From assembly GCA_021849525.1 (NCBI GenBank), contig JAJZSS010000091.1, positions 1 to 6,581 of the forward strand: DNA of 6,581 bases, given 5' to 3'. Below, piece after piece: positions 1-4,847 of this stretch (position 1 is its first letter; each line of letters begins with the position of its first letter). This DNA comes from Chloroflexota bacterium. GTDB taxonomy: Bacteria; Chloroflexota; Anaerolineae; Anaerolineales; UBA4823. The position numbers and the translations under genes were made by a program. The notes below the pieces were generated by a model that saw only the letters and a list, made by a program, of their open reading frames with translations, made no database searches and was not told the origin of the DNA.

Positions 1-390
1 GGGACGTACACGCCGTTCTGCGCCCTGGCTTTCCAGGGTTTCTGGCAGTGGGGGCTGCTGGCGATCATCTGGACGCTGGCGGCGGCCGGGATCGGGCTCA
101 AGCTGTTGATCATCGATACGCCGCGCTGGCTGACGGCGGGAATTTACCTGGGGATGGGCTGGCTGGGCCTGGCGGCGGTGGGAGAGTTCCTGAAGCGGCT
201 GCCGCCGGATGTGCTGGCCTGGGTGGGGCTGGGCGGATTGTTCTACACCCTGGGAGCGGTGGTGTATATCACCAGGAAGGGGGATTTCTTCCCGGGTAAG
301 TTCGGATTTCACGAAGTGTGGCATATTTTTGTGATCCTGGGGGCGGCGGCGCATTTTGCGGCGGTGGCGAGCATGCTGCGGGCCGGGTAA
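1..390 (+). CDS. Hemolysin III / PAQR-family membrane protein, C-terminal part (5' end outside window)
   Basis: Reading frame 1 is open from the first base to the TAA at 388-390 and begins GTYTPFCALAFQG, which is the GTYTPFC-type signature of bacterial hemolysin III (YqfA/YplQ, PAQR superfamily) integral membrane proteins. Several hydrophobic segments follow. Near the end is GFHEVWH with a later H (AAAHFAAV), matching the conserved HxxxH and distal His that bind a metal, usually Zn, in PAQR proteins. About 129 residues are visible. The family is usually about 210-220 residues, so roughly the first 80-90 are missing. Family members act in the cytoplasmic membrane; roles proposed elsewhere include membrane-fluidity homeostasis, and the name 'hemolysin' is historical. 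The gene converges with the sigma-factor gene, with only 41 bp between the two stop codons. No obvious terminator hairpin lies in that gap. Confidence 0.9.
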   Translation, partial: GTYTPFCALAFQGFWQWGLLAIIWTLAAAGIGLKLLIIDTPRWLTAGIYLGMGWLGLAAVGEFLKRLPPDVLAWVGLGGLFYTLGAVVYITRKGDFFPGKFGFHEVWHIFVILGAAAHFAAVASMLRAG

Positions 391-431
391 ACTCTGATTA
401 TAGCGTTATGGTTCAGGTCGCCAGATAGTGA

Positions 432-1049
432 TCAGTTTTCCAGGAGCAAGTTGCGCATGCGCAGGCGGGCACGGGCGAGACGGCTTTTGATGGTGCCAAT
501 GGGCTGGTGGAGCACGCTGGCAGCTTCCTGGTAATCCAGGCCTTCGCGGTCAATGAGGACGAGGACTTCTTTGAATACCAGAGGCAGCTGGTTAAGCAGG
601 CGCTCGATCTGGGCGGCAAGCTCAGCGGCTTCGAGGGCTTCTTCGGGGAGGGGAGCGCGGTCGGGGAGAACGGCATACAATTCGCGGCCGTCTTCGTCCT
701 CCTCGTCCAGGCTGGCGGTGGGACGGCGCCTGGAGCGGCGGAGCTCGTCGAAGGCGCGATTGCGAGCGATGGTGAACAGCCAGGAGCGGAATGATCCGCC
801 GCGGTATACGGACAATTTCTCGAATGCGGTGATGAAGGTGGACTGGGTGAGATCTTCGGCAAGCGCCTGGTCGCTGACGAGTGAAAGCATCCAGCGGTAC
901 AGTCCATCCTGGTAGAGGAGCACCAGGCGGTTGAAGGCATTCAGGTCGCCGTCCAGCGCGCGCTGGATCCAGGTGGATTCCTGGGTGCGCTCGAGGCCGA
1001 GGCTGTATGGGGTGCTTTCGCTGGCGGTATCTACCACGTTTGTTTCCAT
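432..1049 (-). CDS. ECF-type sigma-70 family RNA polymerase sigma factor
   Basis: This 205-residue protein has the two-domain ECF layout. Region 2 spans about residues 35-108 and contains AEDLTQSTFITAFEKL and FRSWLFTIARNRAFDELRR, the core-binding and -10-recognition helices. An acidic linker follows at about 112-145 (LDEEDEDGRE). Region 4 spans about 148-203 with the helix-turn-helix LDYQEAASVLHQPIGTIKSRLARAR that reads the -35 element. Length and arrangement fit RpoE/SigW-like factors. The ATG at 1047-1049 has only a weak upstream GAAAG. The N-terminal 25 residues are Ser/Thr/Glu-rich and precede the conserved fold. No anti-sigma gene lies next to it: downstream is the convergent hemolysin III gene and upstream is a hairpin, then the DUF305 gene. 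How its activity is controlled is therefore not visible. The same-strand position below the copper operon is suggestive but not proof of a link. Confidence 0.94.
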   Translation of the reverse strand: METNVVDTASESTPYSLGLERTQESTWIQRALDGDLNAFNRLVLLYQDGLYRWMLSLVSDQALAEDLTQSTFITAFEKLSVYRGGSFRSWLFTIARNRAFDELRRSRRRPTASLDEEDEDGRELYAVLPDRAPLPEEALEAAELAAQIERLLNQLPLVFKEVLVLIDREGLDYQEAASVLHQPIGTIKSRLARARLRMRNLLLEN

Positions 1050-1126
1050 CGTTCTTTCAGGCGGCGCTCTGGCAGCCTAAGCGTTTGACGATGAAACCAA
1101 TATAATCCTGGTAGCGGGGGATTTGG

Positions 1127-1149
1127 TCACAGATAGTGATACAAGTATC
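1127..1149. promoter_or_regulatory. Small overlapping dyads upstream of the sigma gene (possible operator)
   Basis: GATAC-AA-GTATC (1138-1149) is a perfect 5+5 inverted repeat with a 2-nt centre. It overlaps TCAC-N5-GTGA (1127-1139). Both lie 78-100 bp before the sigma start codon, between the hairpin at 1175-1221 and the gene. A TATATT hexamer on the minus strand at 1104-1099 could be a -10 element, but no good -35 stands at the right distance. Dyads this short also arise by chance in a window of this size. Confidence 0.25.
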
Positions 1150-1221
1150 CGCACAAAAAGTAATACAAAAGGGGACAACAGACCTGCCCAGTCCCGGTGA
1201 AGGACTGGGCAGGTCTGTTGT
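1150..1221 (-). terminator. Strong hairpin with trailing T-runs, likely terminator of the csp-DUF305 operon
   Basis: The arms at 1175-1194 and 1202-1221 are exact reverse complements over 20 bp, closing a 7-nt loop (CGGTGAA). On the minus strand the hairpin starts 21 nt after the DUF305 stop codon and is followed by CCCC, TTTTG and then TTTTTG. That fits a Rho-independent terminator for transcription coming from the DUF305 gene, although the four Cs separating stem from T-run are not ideal. The plus-strand side has no T-run, so a plus-strand role is unlikely. It separates the copper operon from the sigma gene, which is on the same strand. Confidence 0.75.
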
Positions 1222-1242
1222 TCGTGCTGAGAGATGCAGAGC

Positions 1243-1797
1243 CTACGACTTCTTGCAGATGGCGTACCAGTCGCACAGCCAGGTCTTCATGGTCTGAATT
1301 TCCTGGGTTTGAGAATCGATGATGCTCTGGCAGGTGTCTGCGAGGGCGGTGTGCTCGGCGCGCGCCAGGCACTTCTCAGCGCTGCGGAGGGCGGCCTTAT
1401 GGTGGCGGGTCATGGTCTGCATGAACCGGACCTCAAAATCGGCGCCTGACAGGCGCTTGAGGGGGCGCAGATGGTTCATATTCATGGCGGGATCATAATC
1501 CACGGCGTACCAGTCCAACAGCCAGGACTGCATGGTGGTGATCTCCATATTCTGGGCGGCGATGATATTCTCGCACATGCTGAGCAGGGCAGGCGTTTCC
1601 GCTTTATCGAGACACAATTCGGCCTGCATGACCGCCATGTGGTGGTGGTCGATCATATCTTGCATGAAATGGATCTCATGGCGGGCAGCCTTTTTGTCTT
1701 CTGCTGGCCCATCCGCCAGGGCGGGGGTCACGGCAGCAGCAGCGAAGGACAGCATGAGCAGCAGGCTGAACAGGATATGGGGTAGTTTTTTCGGCAT
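1243..1797 (-). CDS. Exported DUF305-family protein with internal duplication, probably metal (copper) binding
   Basis: The start at 1795-1797 is chosen because AGGAGG lies 8 nt before it and the protein then opens with a clean signal peptide: KK, hydrophobic LLLMLSFAAAAV, then cleavage likely after ALA28. A longer in-frame version would bury this signal. The 184-residue precursor holds two copies of a helical-hairpin unit, residues 44-100 and 125-181, aligning without gaps at an offset of exactly 81 with 29 of 57 positions identical. Each copy has FMQxM, an HH pair (51-52, 132-133), two Cys (62/75, 143/156), and a WLxDWYA end. The first copy adds His and Met (HEIHFMQDMIDHHHM); the second adds C175 and C181. 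DUF305 proteins are ferritin-like helical bundles, and the cyanobacterial member CopM binds copper in the periplasm. It lies 44 bp downstream of the Csp gene in one operon. Copper binding is inferred from residues and context. Confidence 0.92.
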   Translation of the reverse strand: MPKKLPHILFSLLLMLSFAAAAVTPALADGPAEDKKAARHEIHFMQDMIDHHHMAVMQAELCLDKAETPALLSMCENIIAAQNMEITTMQSWLLDWYAVDYDPAMNMNHLRPLKRLSGADFEVRFMQTMTRHHKAALRSAEKCLARAEHTALADTCQSIIDSQTQEIQTMKTWLCDWYAICKKS

Positions 1798-1805
1798 CAG
1801 ATTAA

Positions 1806-1811
1806 CCTCCT
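1806..1811 (-). promoter_or_regulatory. Ribosome binding site AGGAGG of the DUF305 gene
   Basis: AGGAGG on the minus strand stands 8 nt before the ATG at 1797. It fixes the start and excludes the upstream in-frame extension, which would overlap the Csp gene. Confidence 0.85.
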
Positions 1812-1841
1812 GAGTGGTTGGATCGGATTGAAAGATCGGCT

Positions 1842-2201
1842 TCAGGCGCTGTGGGCCATGGCGCGGCAGGAGCGGGCGCAAACCCGGCAGGCTTCAGCGC
1901 AGCGCTGCATGAGGGCATCGTCGGTGAAGCGCTCACAGGATGGGGCGCAGCGCTCGCAGACTTCGGCGCAGACGGCGCAGGTGCGGGGGTGTAAAGCCGA
2001 GCCGCGCAGCATGAAATTGGCGCTGGTCTGGCAGATCTCGCTGCAGTCGAGCAAAAGCTGGATATGCTGGGGGTAGGCGTGCTCACCGCCCATTCCCAGG
2101 CAGTGGGCCACGGATTCGAGGCAGATATTGTGACAGCTCTGGCAGTCCTGGATGCAGCTGAGCAGCTCGTCTGAGACCGGGGTGTAATTCATACCTTGCA
2201 T
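1842..2201 (-). CDS. Cytosolic four-helix-bundle copper-storage (Csp/DUF326-like) protein
   Basis: This 119-residue Cys-rich protein has 16 Cys, at residues 16, 20, 23, 27, 34, 53, 57, 75, 78, 82, 85, 89, 101, 105, 108 and 112. They are spaced as CxxxC and CxxC along predicted helices, for example CIQDCQSCHNIC and CAVCAEVCERC. This is the pattern of copper-storage proteins, in which Cys lining the inside of a four-helix bundle hold many Cu(I) ions. Length and absence of a signal peptide match the cytosolic Csp3 class, usually about 105-130 residues. The start at 2199-2201 is chosen because AAGGAG lies 7 nt before it. The frame stays open upstream, but that extension is Pro-rich and lacks family features, and a second ATG three codons later is too far from the ribosome site. 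It is the first gene of an operon with the exported DUF305 protein. A Cys-rich zinc or electron-transfer protein is a less likely alternative. Confidence 0.92.
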   Translation of the reverse strand: MQGMNYTPVSDELLSCIQDCQSCHNICLESVAHCLGMGGEHAYPQHIQLLLDCSEICQTSANFMLRGSALHPRTCAVCAEVCERCAPSCERFTDDALMQRCAEACRVCARSCRAMAHSA

Positions 2202-2208
2202 GCAGTAG

Positions 2209-2214
2209 CTCCTT
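2209..2214 (-). promoter_or_regulatory. Ribosome binding site AAGGAG of the csp-like gene
   Basis: AAGGAG on the minus strand is 7 nt from the ATG at 2201. It supports the 119-residue form over the longer open frame that begins at 2417. Confidence 0.8.
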
Positions 2215-2473
2215 TCGTAAGGTGAGGCTGAAACAGCTTTCCCTGACGGCTGGAAACAGCAGCCTGGCCGTTTCACGGGGATATCAGTATAGAATGGGGC
2301 GGAGGAGGAGAATATAGGGAATTTCCCCCAGGCAGGGGTGGGGGGAATCCCGGAGATGTGGGGGGAAGCAGGATGCGGCGGGGAAGGAGAGCGGCGGAAT
2401 ATAATGCGCATAGCCATTATCGGGAAGGAGGAATGGCGAACGAGGGAGGGATCGATGGCGCGTGCAAAAAGAG

Positions 2474-2479
2474 TATAAT
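2474..2479 (+). promoter_or_regulatory. TATAAT -10 element directly before the methyltransferase ATG (leaderless transcript likely)
   Basis: A perfect TATAAT ends 6 nt before the ATG at 2486-2488, so transcription would start at or about the A of the ATG and give a leaderless mRNA. No proper Shine-Dalgarno stands at a useful distance; the nearest purine tract AAAAGAG ends 12 nt away. No convincing -35 is present 16-18 bp upstream, which lowers confidence. Confidence 0.5.
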
Positions 2480-2485
2480 TCGAGT

Positions 2486-3331
2486 ATGAGTAACCAAATT
2501 GCTTCAGCTTACGATGATTTTTCCAGTGAATATGACCGCTTCGTCAACTGGACCAACCGGCTTAGGTTCGAGCTGCCGTTCCTGACATCGAAGCTGGCAC
2601 AGGCTCCGCAGGCGGTGGGGAGGCTGCCGCGGGTGCTGGACGCGGCCTGCGGGACTGGGCAGCATGCCCTGGCACTGGCGGGTCTGGGTTACGCGGCGGC
2701 GGGGGCGGATCTCTCGGCGGGGATGATCCAGCGTGCCCGGGAAAACGCCCAGGCGCGCGACCAGAATGTGCCCTTTGCGGTGGCAGGCTTTGGGGCGCTG
2801 GCGGCGGAATTTGGGGAGGCGTCGTTCGATGCGCTGCTGTGTCTGGGGAATTCACTGCCGCATGTGCTGGATGAAGCCGGATTGGCGATGGCATTGGGCG
2901 ACTTCGCGCAGGTGCTGAGGCCGGGCGGCGTGCTGATCCTGCAGCAGCGCAATTTCGACGCCGTGCTGGCACAGGGCACCTCTGGCCGCTGGATGGGACC
3001 GGAAGCCGCGCGGGACGGCGAGACGGAGTGGCTGTTCGTGCGTTTCTACGATTTCCGCCCCGATCATTTGATCGATTTCAATATCCTGCGCCTGAAACGG
3101 GAGGGGGATGGCGCCTGGCAGCAGGCGCTGACCCAGACCCGGCTGCGGCCGCTGGTGCAGGATGAGCTGGATGCGGCGCTGACCGTGGCCGGCTTCGAGC
3201 GGGTGGAATGGTATGGGGGTCTGGACGGCAGCCCATTTGACCCGGCGGTGAGTGGGAACCTGGTGGTGGTGGCGTACAGCGGGGACAGGCTGTCAACGGA
3301 TTTTGGGAACGGATTGAACGGATTGAGTTAG
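2486..3331 (+). CDS. Class I SAM-dependent methyltransferase
   Basis: This 281-residue protein opens SNQIASAYDDFSSEYDRFVNW. Motif I, VLDAACGTGQHA (residues 50-61), is the glycine-rich SAM-binding loop. An acidic end to strand 2 (GADLS, D75) binds the ribose. Next come FDALLCLGNSLPHV (114-127) and RPGGVLI (145-151), the strand 4 and strand 5 motifs. CLGNSLPH and the later QQRNFD resemble glycine/sarcosine N-methyltransferase-like enzymes, but the substrate cannot be read from sequence. I start at the ATG at 2486 rather than the GTG at 2462, because TATAAT lies between them and the family motif begins just after the ATG. The last 12 or so residues (STDFGNGLNGLS) come from a repeated AACGGATT tract and are probably not part of the fold. 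The gene stands alone, divergent from the csp operon and with its own terminator. Confidence 0.91.
   Translation: MSNQIASAYDDFSSEYDRFVNWTNRLRFELPFLTSKLAQAPQAVGRLPRVLDAACGTGQHALALAGLGYAAAGADLSAGMIQRARENAQARDQNVPFAVAGFGALAAEFGEASFDALLCLGNSLPHVLDEAGLAMALGDFAQVLRPGGVLILQQRNFDAVLAQGTSGRWMGPEAARDGETEWLFVRFYDFRPDHLIDFNILRLKREGDGAWQQALTQTRLRPLVQDELDAALTVAGFERVEWYGGLDGSPFDPAVSGNLVVVAYSGDRLSTDFGNGLNGLS
3295..3324 (+). repeat. Three-copy AACGGATT direct repeat at the 3' end of the methyltransferase gene
   Basis: AACGGATT occurs at 3295-3302, 3308-3315 and 3317-3324, inside the last codons of the gene. It encodes the low-complexity tail TDFGNGLNG. It looks like an intergenic-type repeat that the reading frame runs into. 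Confidence 0.6.
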
Positions 3332-3333
3332 AG

Positions 3334-3380
3334 TAGGCCAGGCTTATAGCCATAAGCTGCCTTGCTGGCCTATCCGGTTT
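3334..3380 (+). terminator. Rho-independent terminator after the methyltransferase gene
   Basis: An outer 8-bp stem TAGGCCAG (3334-3341) pairs with CTGGCCTA (3365-3372). Inside it a 6-bp stem GCTTAT (3342-3347) pairs with ATAAGC (3352-3357) around an AGCC loop, leaving a 7-nt bulge on the 3' side. TTTT follows at 3377-3380. The hairpin begins 3 nt after the stop codon. The T-run is short, so termination may be partial. Confidence 0.6.
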
Positions 3381-3456
3381 TGATGAGAGTCGACCGCAGA
3401 TGGTGCAGATCGCCTGCGAAGTTCGCGGGTCGAAGAGGATATCCGAATCAATTGAC

Positions 3457-3954
3457 CTATCTCCAGTCTTCCAGTTTCAGCAGCAGCTCAATCTCGTCAT
3501 CGTAGGTATCACCGGTGGGCGTGAAGCCTAATTTGGCGTAAAAGCCTTCCGGGCTGCCTTCACCCTGCCCGCAGCTGGTGGTGAGCTGCGGGATGCCCAT
3601 GGCTTTCAAGTGCTGGACCAGCTTGCCCAGGGCGCGCCGGCCGTAGCCTTTACCCTGATAGGGCCCGGCGATCATGAACCGCCACAGGAAGATGCCCGGG
3701 CAGTCAATCCCATCTTCGTAATCCGAGCCGGTGTGGGTCATGATGAAGCCAATGGGGGTCTCATCCGCGTAAATGGCGCGCAGCCAGGCGCTGGGAGAGA
3801 AATACGCTTCGGCGATCGAGTGCACATTGGCTGCCACCATGGGGCGCTGGGCAGGAGAAAGGGTTTCGCTCAGCTTGCAGATCTGGTTCAGCGTGGCGGC
3901 GGTGATGTGCATGAAGTGAATATCGGGGGTTGTTTCTGTAGGGGTGGGTTCCAT
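3457..3954 (-). CDS. GNAT-family N-acetyltransferase, diamine/spermidine acetyltransferase-like
   Basis: The 165-residue protein carries the GNAT fold. FLWRFMIAGPYQGKGYGRRAL (residues 89-109) contains strand 4 and the Q/RxxGxG/A acetyl-CoA loop (Q100-G-K-G-Y-G105). GQGEGSPEGFYAKLGFTPTG (129-148) is the motif B region with the Tyr that commonly protonates CoA. The N-terminal signature NVHSIAEAYFSPSAWLRAIYADETPIGFIM (residues 43-72) closely resembles BltD/PaiA-type diamine N-acetyltransferases, which acetylate spermidine or similar polyamines; the true substrate is not certain. The start at 3952-3954 has GGAG 5 nt upstream on the minus strand. The open frame continues 29 codons further but that part has no ribosome site or family similarity. 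It faces the Nudix gene divergently across about 180 bp and shares no operon with the methyltransferase, which converges on it. Confidence 0.91.
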   Translation of the reverse strand: MEPTPTETTPDIHFMHITAATLNQICKLSETLSPAQRPMVAANVHSIAEAYFSPSAWLRAIYADETPIGFIMTHTGSDYEDGIDCPGIFLWRFMIAGPYQGKGYGRRALGKLVQHLKAMGIPQLTTSCGQGEGSPEGFYAKLGFTPTGDTYDDEIELLLKLEDWR

Positions 3955-4081
3955 CGATTCTCCGGCAGGGCATTTGGTGCTCAAGGTACGGTTAGTTAAG
4001 CTACAATAGCAGCGAGGGATCAAGTAAATTCTAACGTGCATTTATAGGGGATCAAACCCAAATATAGCTTATTTTACCCGG

Positions 4082-4113
4082 CCTGGGCGGCAATAATGGC
4101 TTTCCTGGGCGGC
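4082..4113 (+). repeat. Direct repeat CCTGGGCGGC x2 before the Nudix gene
   Basis: CCTGGGCGGC is present at 4082-4091 and again at 4104-4113, so the copies begin 22 bp apart, about two helical turns. They flank AATAAT (4092-4097), a possible -10 of the Nudix gene, which has TTATTT 17 bp upstream as a poor -35. The position would suit an operator, but a 10-bp repeat in GC-rich DNA can be chance. Confidence 0.35.
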
Positions 4114-4124
4114 TGATGATTTAT

Positions 4125-4130
4125 GGAGGT
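4125..4130 (+). promoter_or_regulatory. Ribosome binding site GGAGGT of the Nudix gene
   Basis: GGAGGT stands 6 nt before the ATG at 4137. It decides against the in-frame ATG at 4116, which would place this site inside the coding region. Confidence 0.85.
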
Positions 4131-4136
4131 CACAGC

Positions 4137-4583
4137 ATGTTTTCAATTGGAGCATTTGCGATCGTATTGAATGAATCCGGGCAGGTTCTGCTCTGCCACC
4201 GGCGCGATTCAGATGCCTGGAATCTGCCCGGAGGCGGGGTGGAGAATGGGGAGATGCCGACCGAGGCGGTACTGCGCGAAGTGGAGGAGGAGACCGGGCT
4301 GGAGGTGGTCATCGAACGCCTGGTGGGGGTGTACGGCAAGGTGGTCAAGGACGAGCTGGTGTTTGTATTTACCTGCCGGGAAATTGGCGGGGAGCTCAGG
4401 CCGACCGATATCTATGACCGGCATGATTATTTCGGGCTGGAGGAGATCCCGGCCAAAACACCGCCCAAACATGTCGGCCGGGTGCGAGATGCCCTGCAGA
4501 ATACTGGCGAGCTACTTCCGGCGCCCATCATCCGGCGGGAGACGGGGGATACCCTGCGGGATGTCAATGGAAAACGAAAATGA
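4137..4583 (+). CDS. Nudix hydrolase
   Basis: The 148-residue protein has an intact Nudix box, G33-x5-E39-x7-R47-E48-V-x-E51-E52-x-G54-L (GGVENGEMPTEAVLREVEEETGL), with the Glu residues that bind the catalytic Mg. It follows the usual beta strand FSIGAFAIVLNESGQVLLCHRR and the WNLPGGG turn. Such enzymes hydrolyse nucleoside diphosphates linked to another moiety, for example ADP-ribose, dinucleoside polyphosphates or oxidised nucleotides. The sequence does not say which. Length is typical for the compact single-domain class. The C-terminus (RRETGDTLRDVNGKRK) is basic and lies beyond the Nudix core. It is divergent from the GNAT gene. The next ORF downstream, 17 nt away, is a broken ATPase remnant, so the gene probably now acts alone. 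Confidence 0.95.
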   Translation: MFSIGAFAIVLNESGQVLLCHRRDSDAWNLPGGGVENGEMPTEAVLREVEEETGLEVVIERLVGVYGKVVKDELVFVFTCREIGGELRPTDIYDRHDYFGLEEIPAKTPPKHVGRVRDALQNTGELLPAPIIRRETGDTLRDVNGKRK

Positions 4584-4599
4584 CGGCGCGGCTTGAGAA

Positions 4600-4750
4600 A
4601 TGCCTCCCAATAATTTTCCCGTCCAGCTGACCCGCTTTATCGGGCGGGAGCGCGAGATTGCCGACCTGCAGCGCCCACCTGGTGACGCTGAACGGGGCCG
4701 GCGGGAACGGCAAGACGCGCCTGGCGCTGGAGCAGGGGGGTGTGGGCTGA
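4600..4750 (+). pseudogene. Remnant of a STAND/NB-ARC-type ATPase regulator (internal deletion and frameshift)
   Basis: From the ATG at 4600 the frame reads MPPNNFPVQLTRFIGREREIADLQR. This is the typical NLPxxLTxFIGREREI N-terminus of the ATPase domain in LuxR-, SARP- or cyclase-linked STAND regulators. After CGC at 4672-4674 this frame becomes nonsense (stop at 4768-4770). The expected continuation HLVTLNGAGGNGKTRLALEQ, with the Walker A loop GxxGxGKT, follows one frame over from 4676 and stops at 4748-4750. Several residues normally between REREIADLQR and HLVTL are missing, so a small deletion caused the shift. Everything past the Walker A helix, usually many hundreds of residues, is absent. 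It cannot encode a working ATPase. No transposon is visible that would explain the loss. Confidence 0.75.
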
Positions 4751-4783
4751 GCAGCCGAGGTTGGGAATAGATCGCAAGGGTTT

Positions 4784-4819
4784 ACCGGCAGCGGGGCTGA
4801 ATTCTGCACAGCTGCCGGT
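4784..4819. repeat. 9-bp inverted repeat in the gap between the ATPase remnant and dtxR
   Basis: ACCGGCAGC (4784-4792) and GCTGCCGGT (4811-4819) are exact reverse complements with an 18-nt loop. It lies 29 nt past the stop codon of the minus-strand metalloregulator gene and could be a weak terminator for it, but no T-run follows on the minus strand (AAACCC instead). The rest of 4751-4847 shows no gene. Confidence 0.35.
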
Positions 4820-4847
4820 TGGGGGACGCCAGAAATGAATGGGGAAA

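Larger units (their letters stand above)
2202..2485. other. Divergent, purine/G-rich intergenic region between csp-like and methyltransferase genes
   Basis: No gene is supported in these 284 bp. From about 2295 to 2460 the plus strand is strongly purine-rich, with G-runs at 2335-2338, 2340-2345, 2360-2365 and 2380-2383 and several SD-like GGAGG motifs that precede no recognisable gene. An imperfect inverted repeat spans 2317-2351: GGGAATTTCCCCCA on the left, TGGGGGGAATCCC on the right. A second dyad is ATAATG-N8-CATTAT at 2401-2420. Both promoters of the flanking genes should lie here. On the minus strand TATACT (2291-2286) is a possible -10 for the csp operon, without a recognisable -35. No classical CsoR or CopY operator was recognised. 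Confidence 0.5.

Noticed and set aside
413..940. Long ORFs in alternative frames over the sigma, DUF305, methyltransferase, metalloregulator and permease genes
   Set aside because: They are low-complexity Ser/Pro/Ala/Arg-rich translations typical of shadow frames in GC-rich DNA, with no motifs.
1085..1106. TTGACG...TATAAT on the plus strand as a promoter
   Set aside because: The spacing is only 10 bp, and no plus-strand gene follows.
422..1140. CAGATAGTGAT repeated at 422-432 and 1130-1140, flanking the sigma gene, as possible insertion-site duplication
   Set aside because: Repeats of 11 bp are expected by chance in a window of this length, and no mobile-element gene or inverted ends accompany them.
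2335..2383. G-quadruplex in the G-runs upstream of the csp operon
   Set aside because: Two of the loops would be about 14 nt, longer than stable G-quadruplexes usually have.
2202..2417. 72-residue N-terminal extension of the Csp-like protein
   Set aside because: It is Pro/Ser-rich without family features, and a good ribosome site sits at 2209-2214 before the internal ATG.
2404..2478. 24-codon ORF beginning MRIAIIGKEEW
   Set aside because: It has no good ribosome site, no family beyond a chance MRIAIIG start, and it lies in the promoter region.
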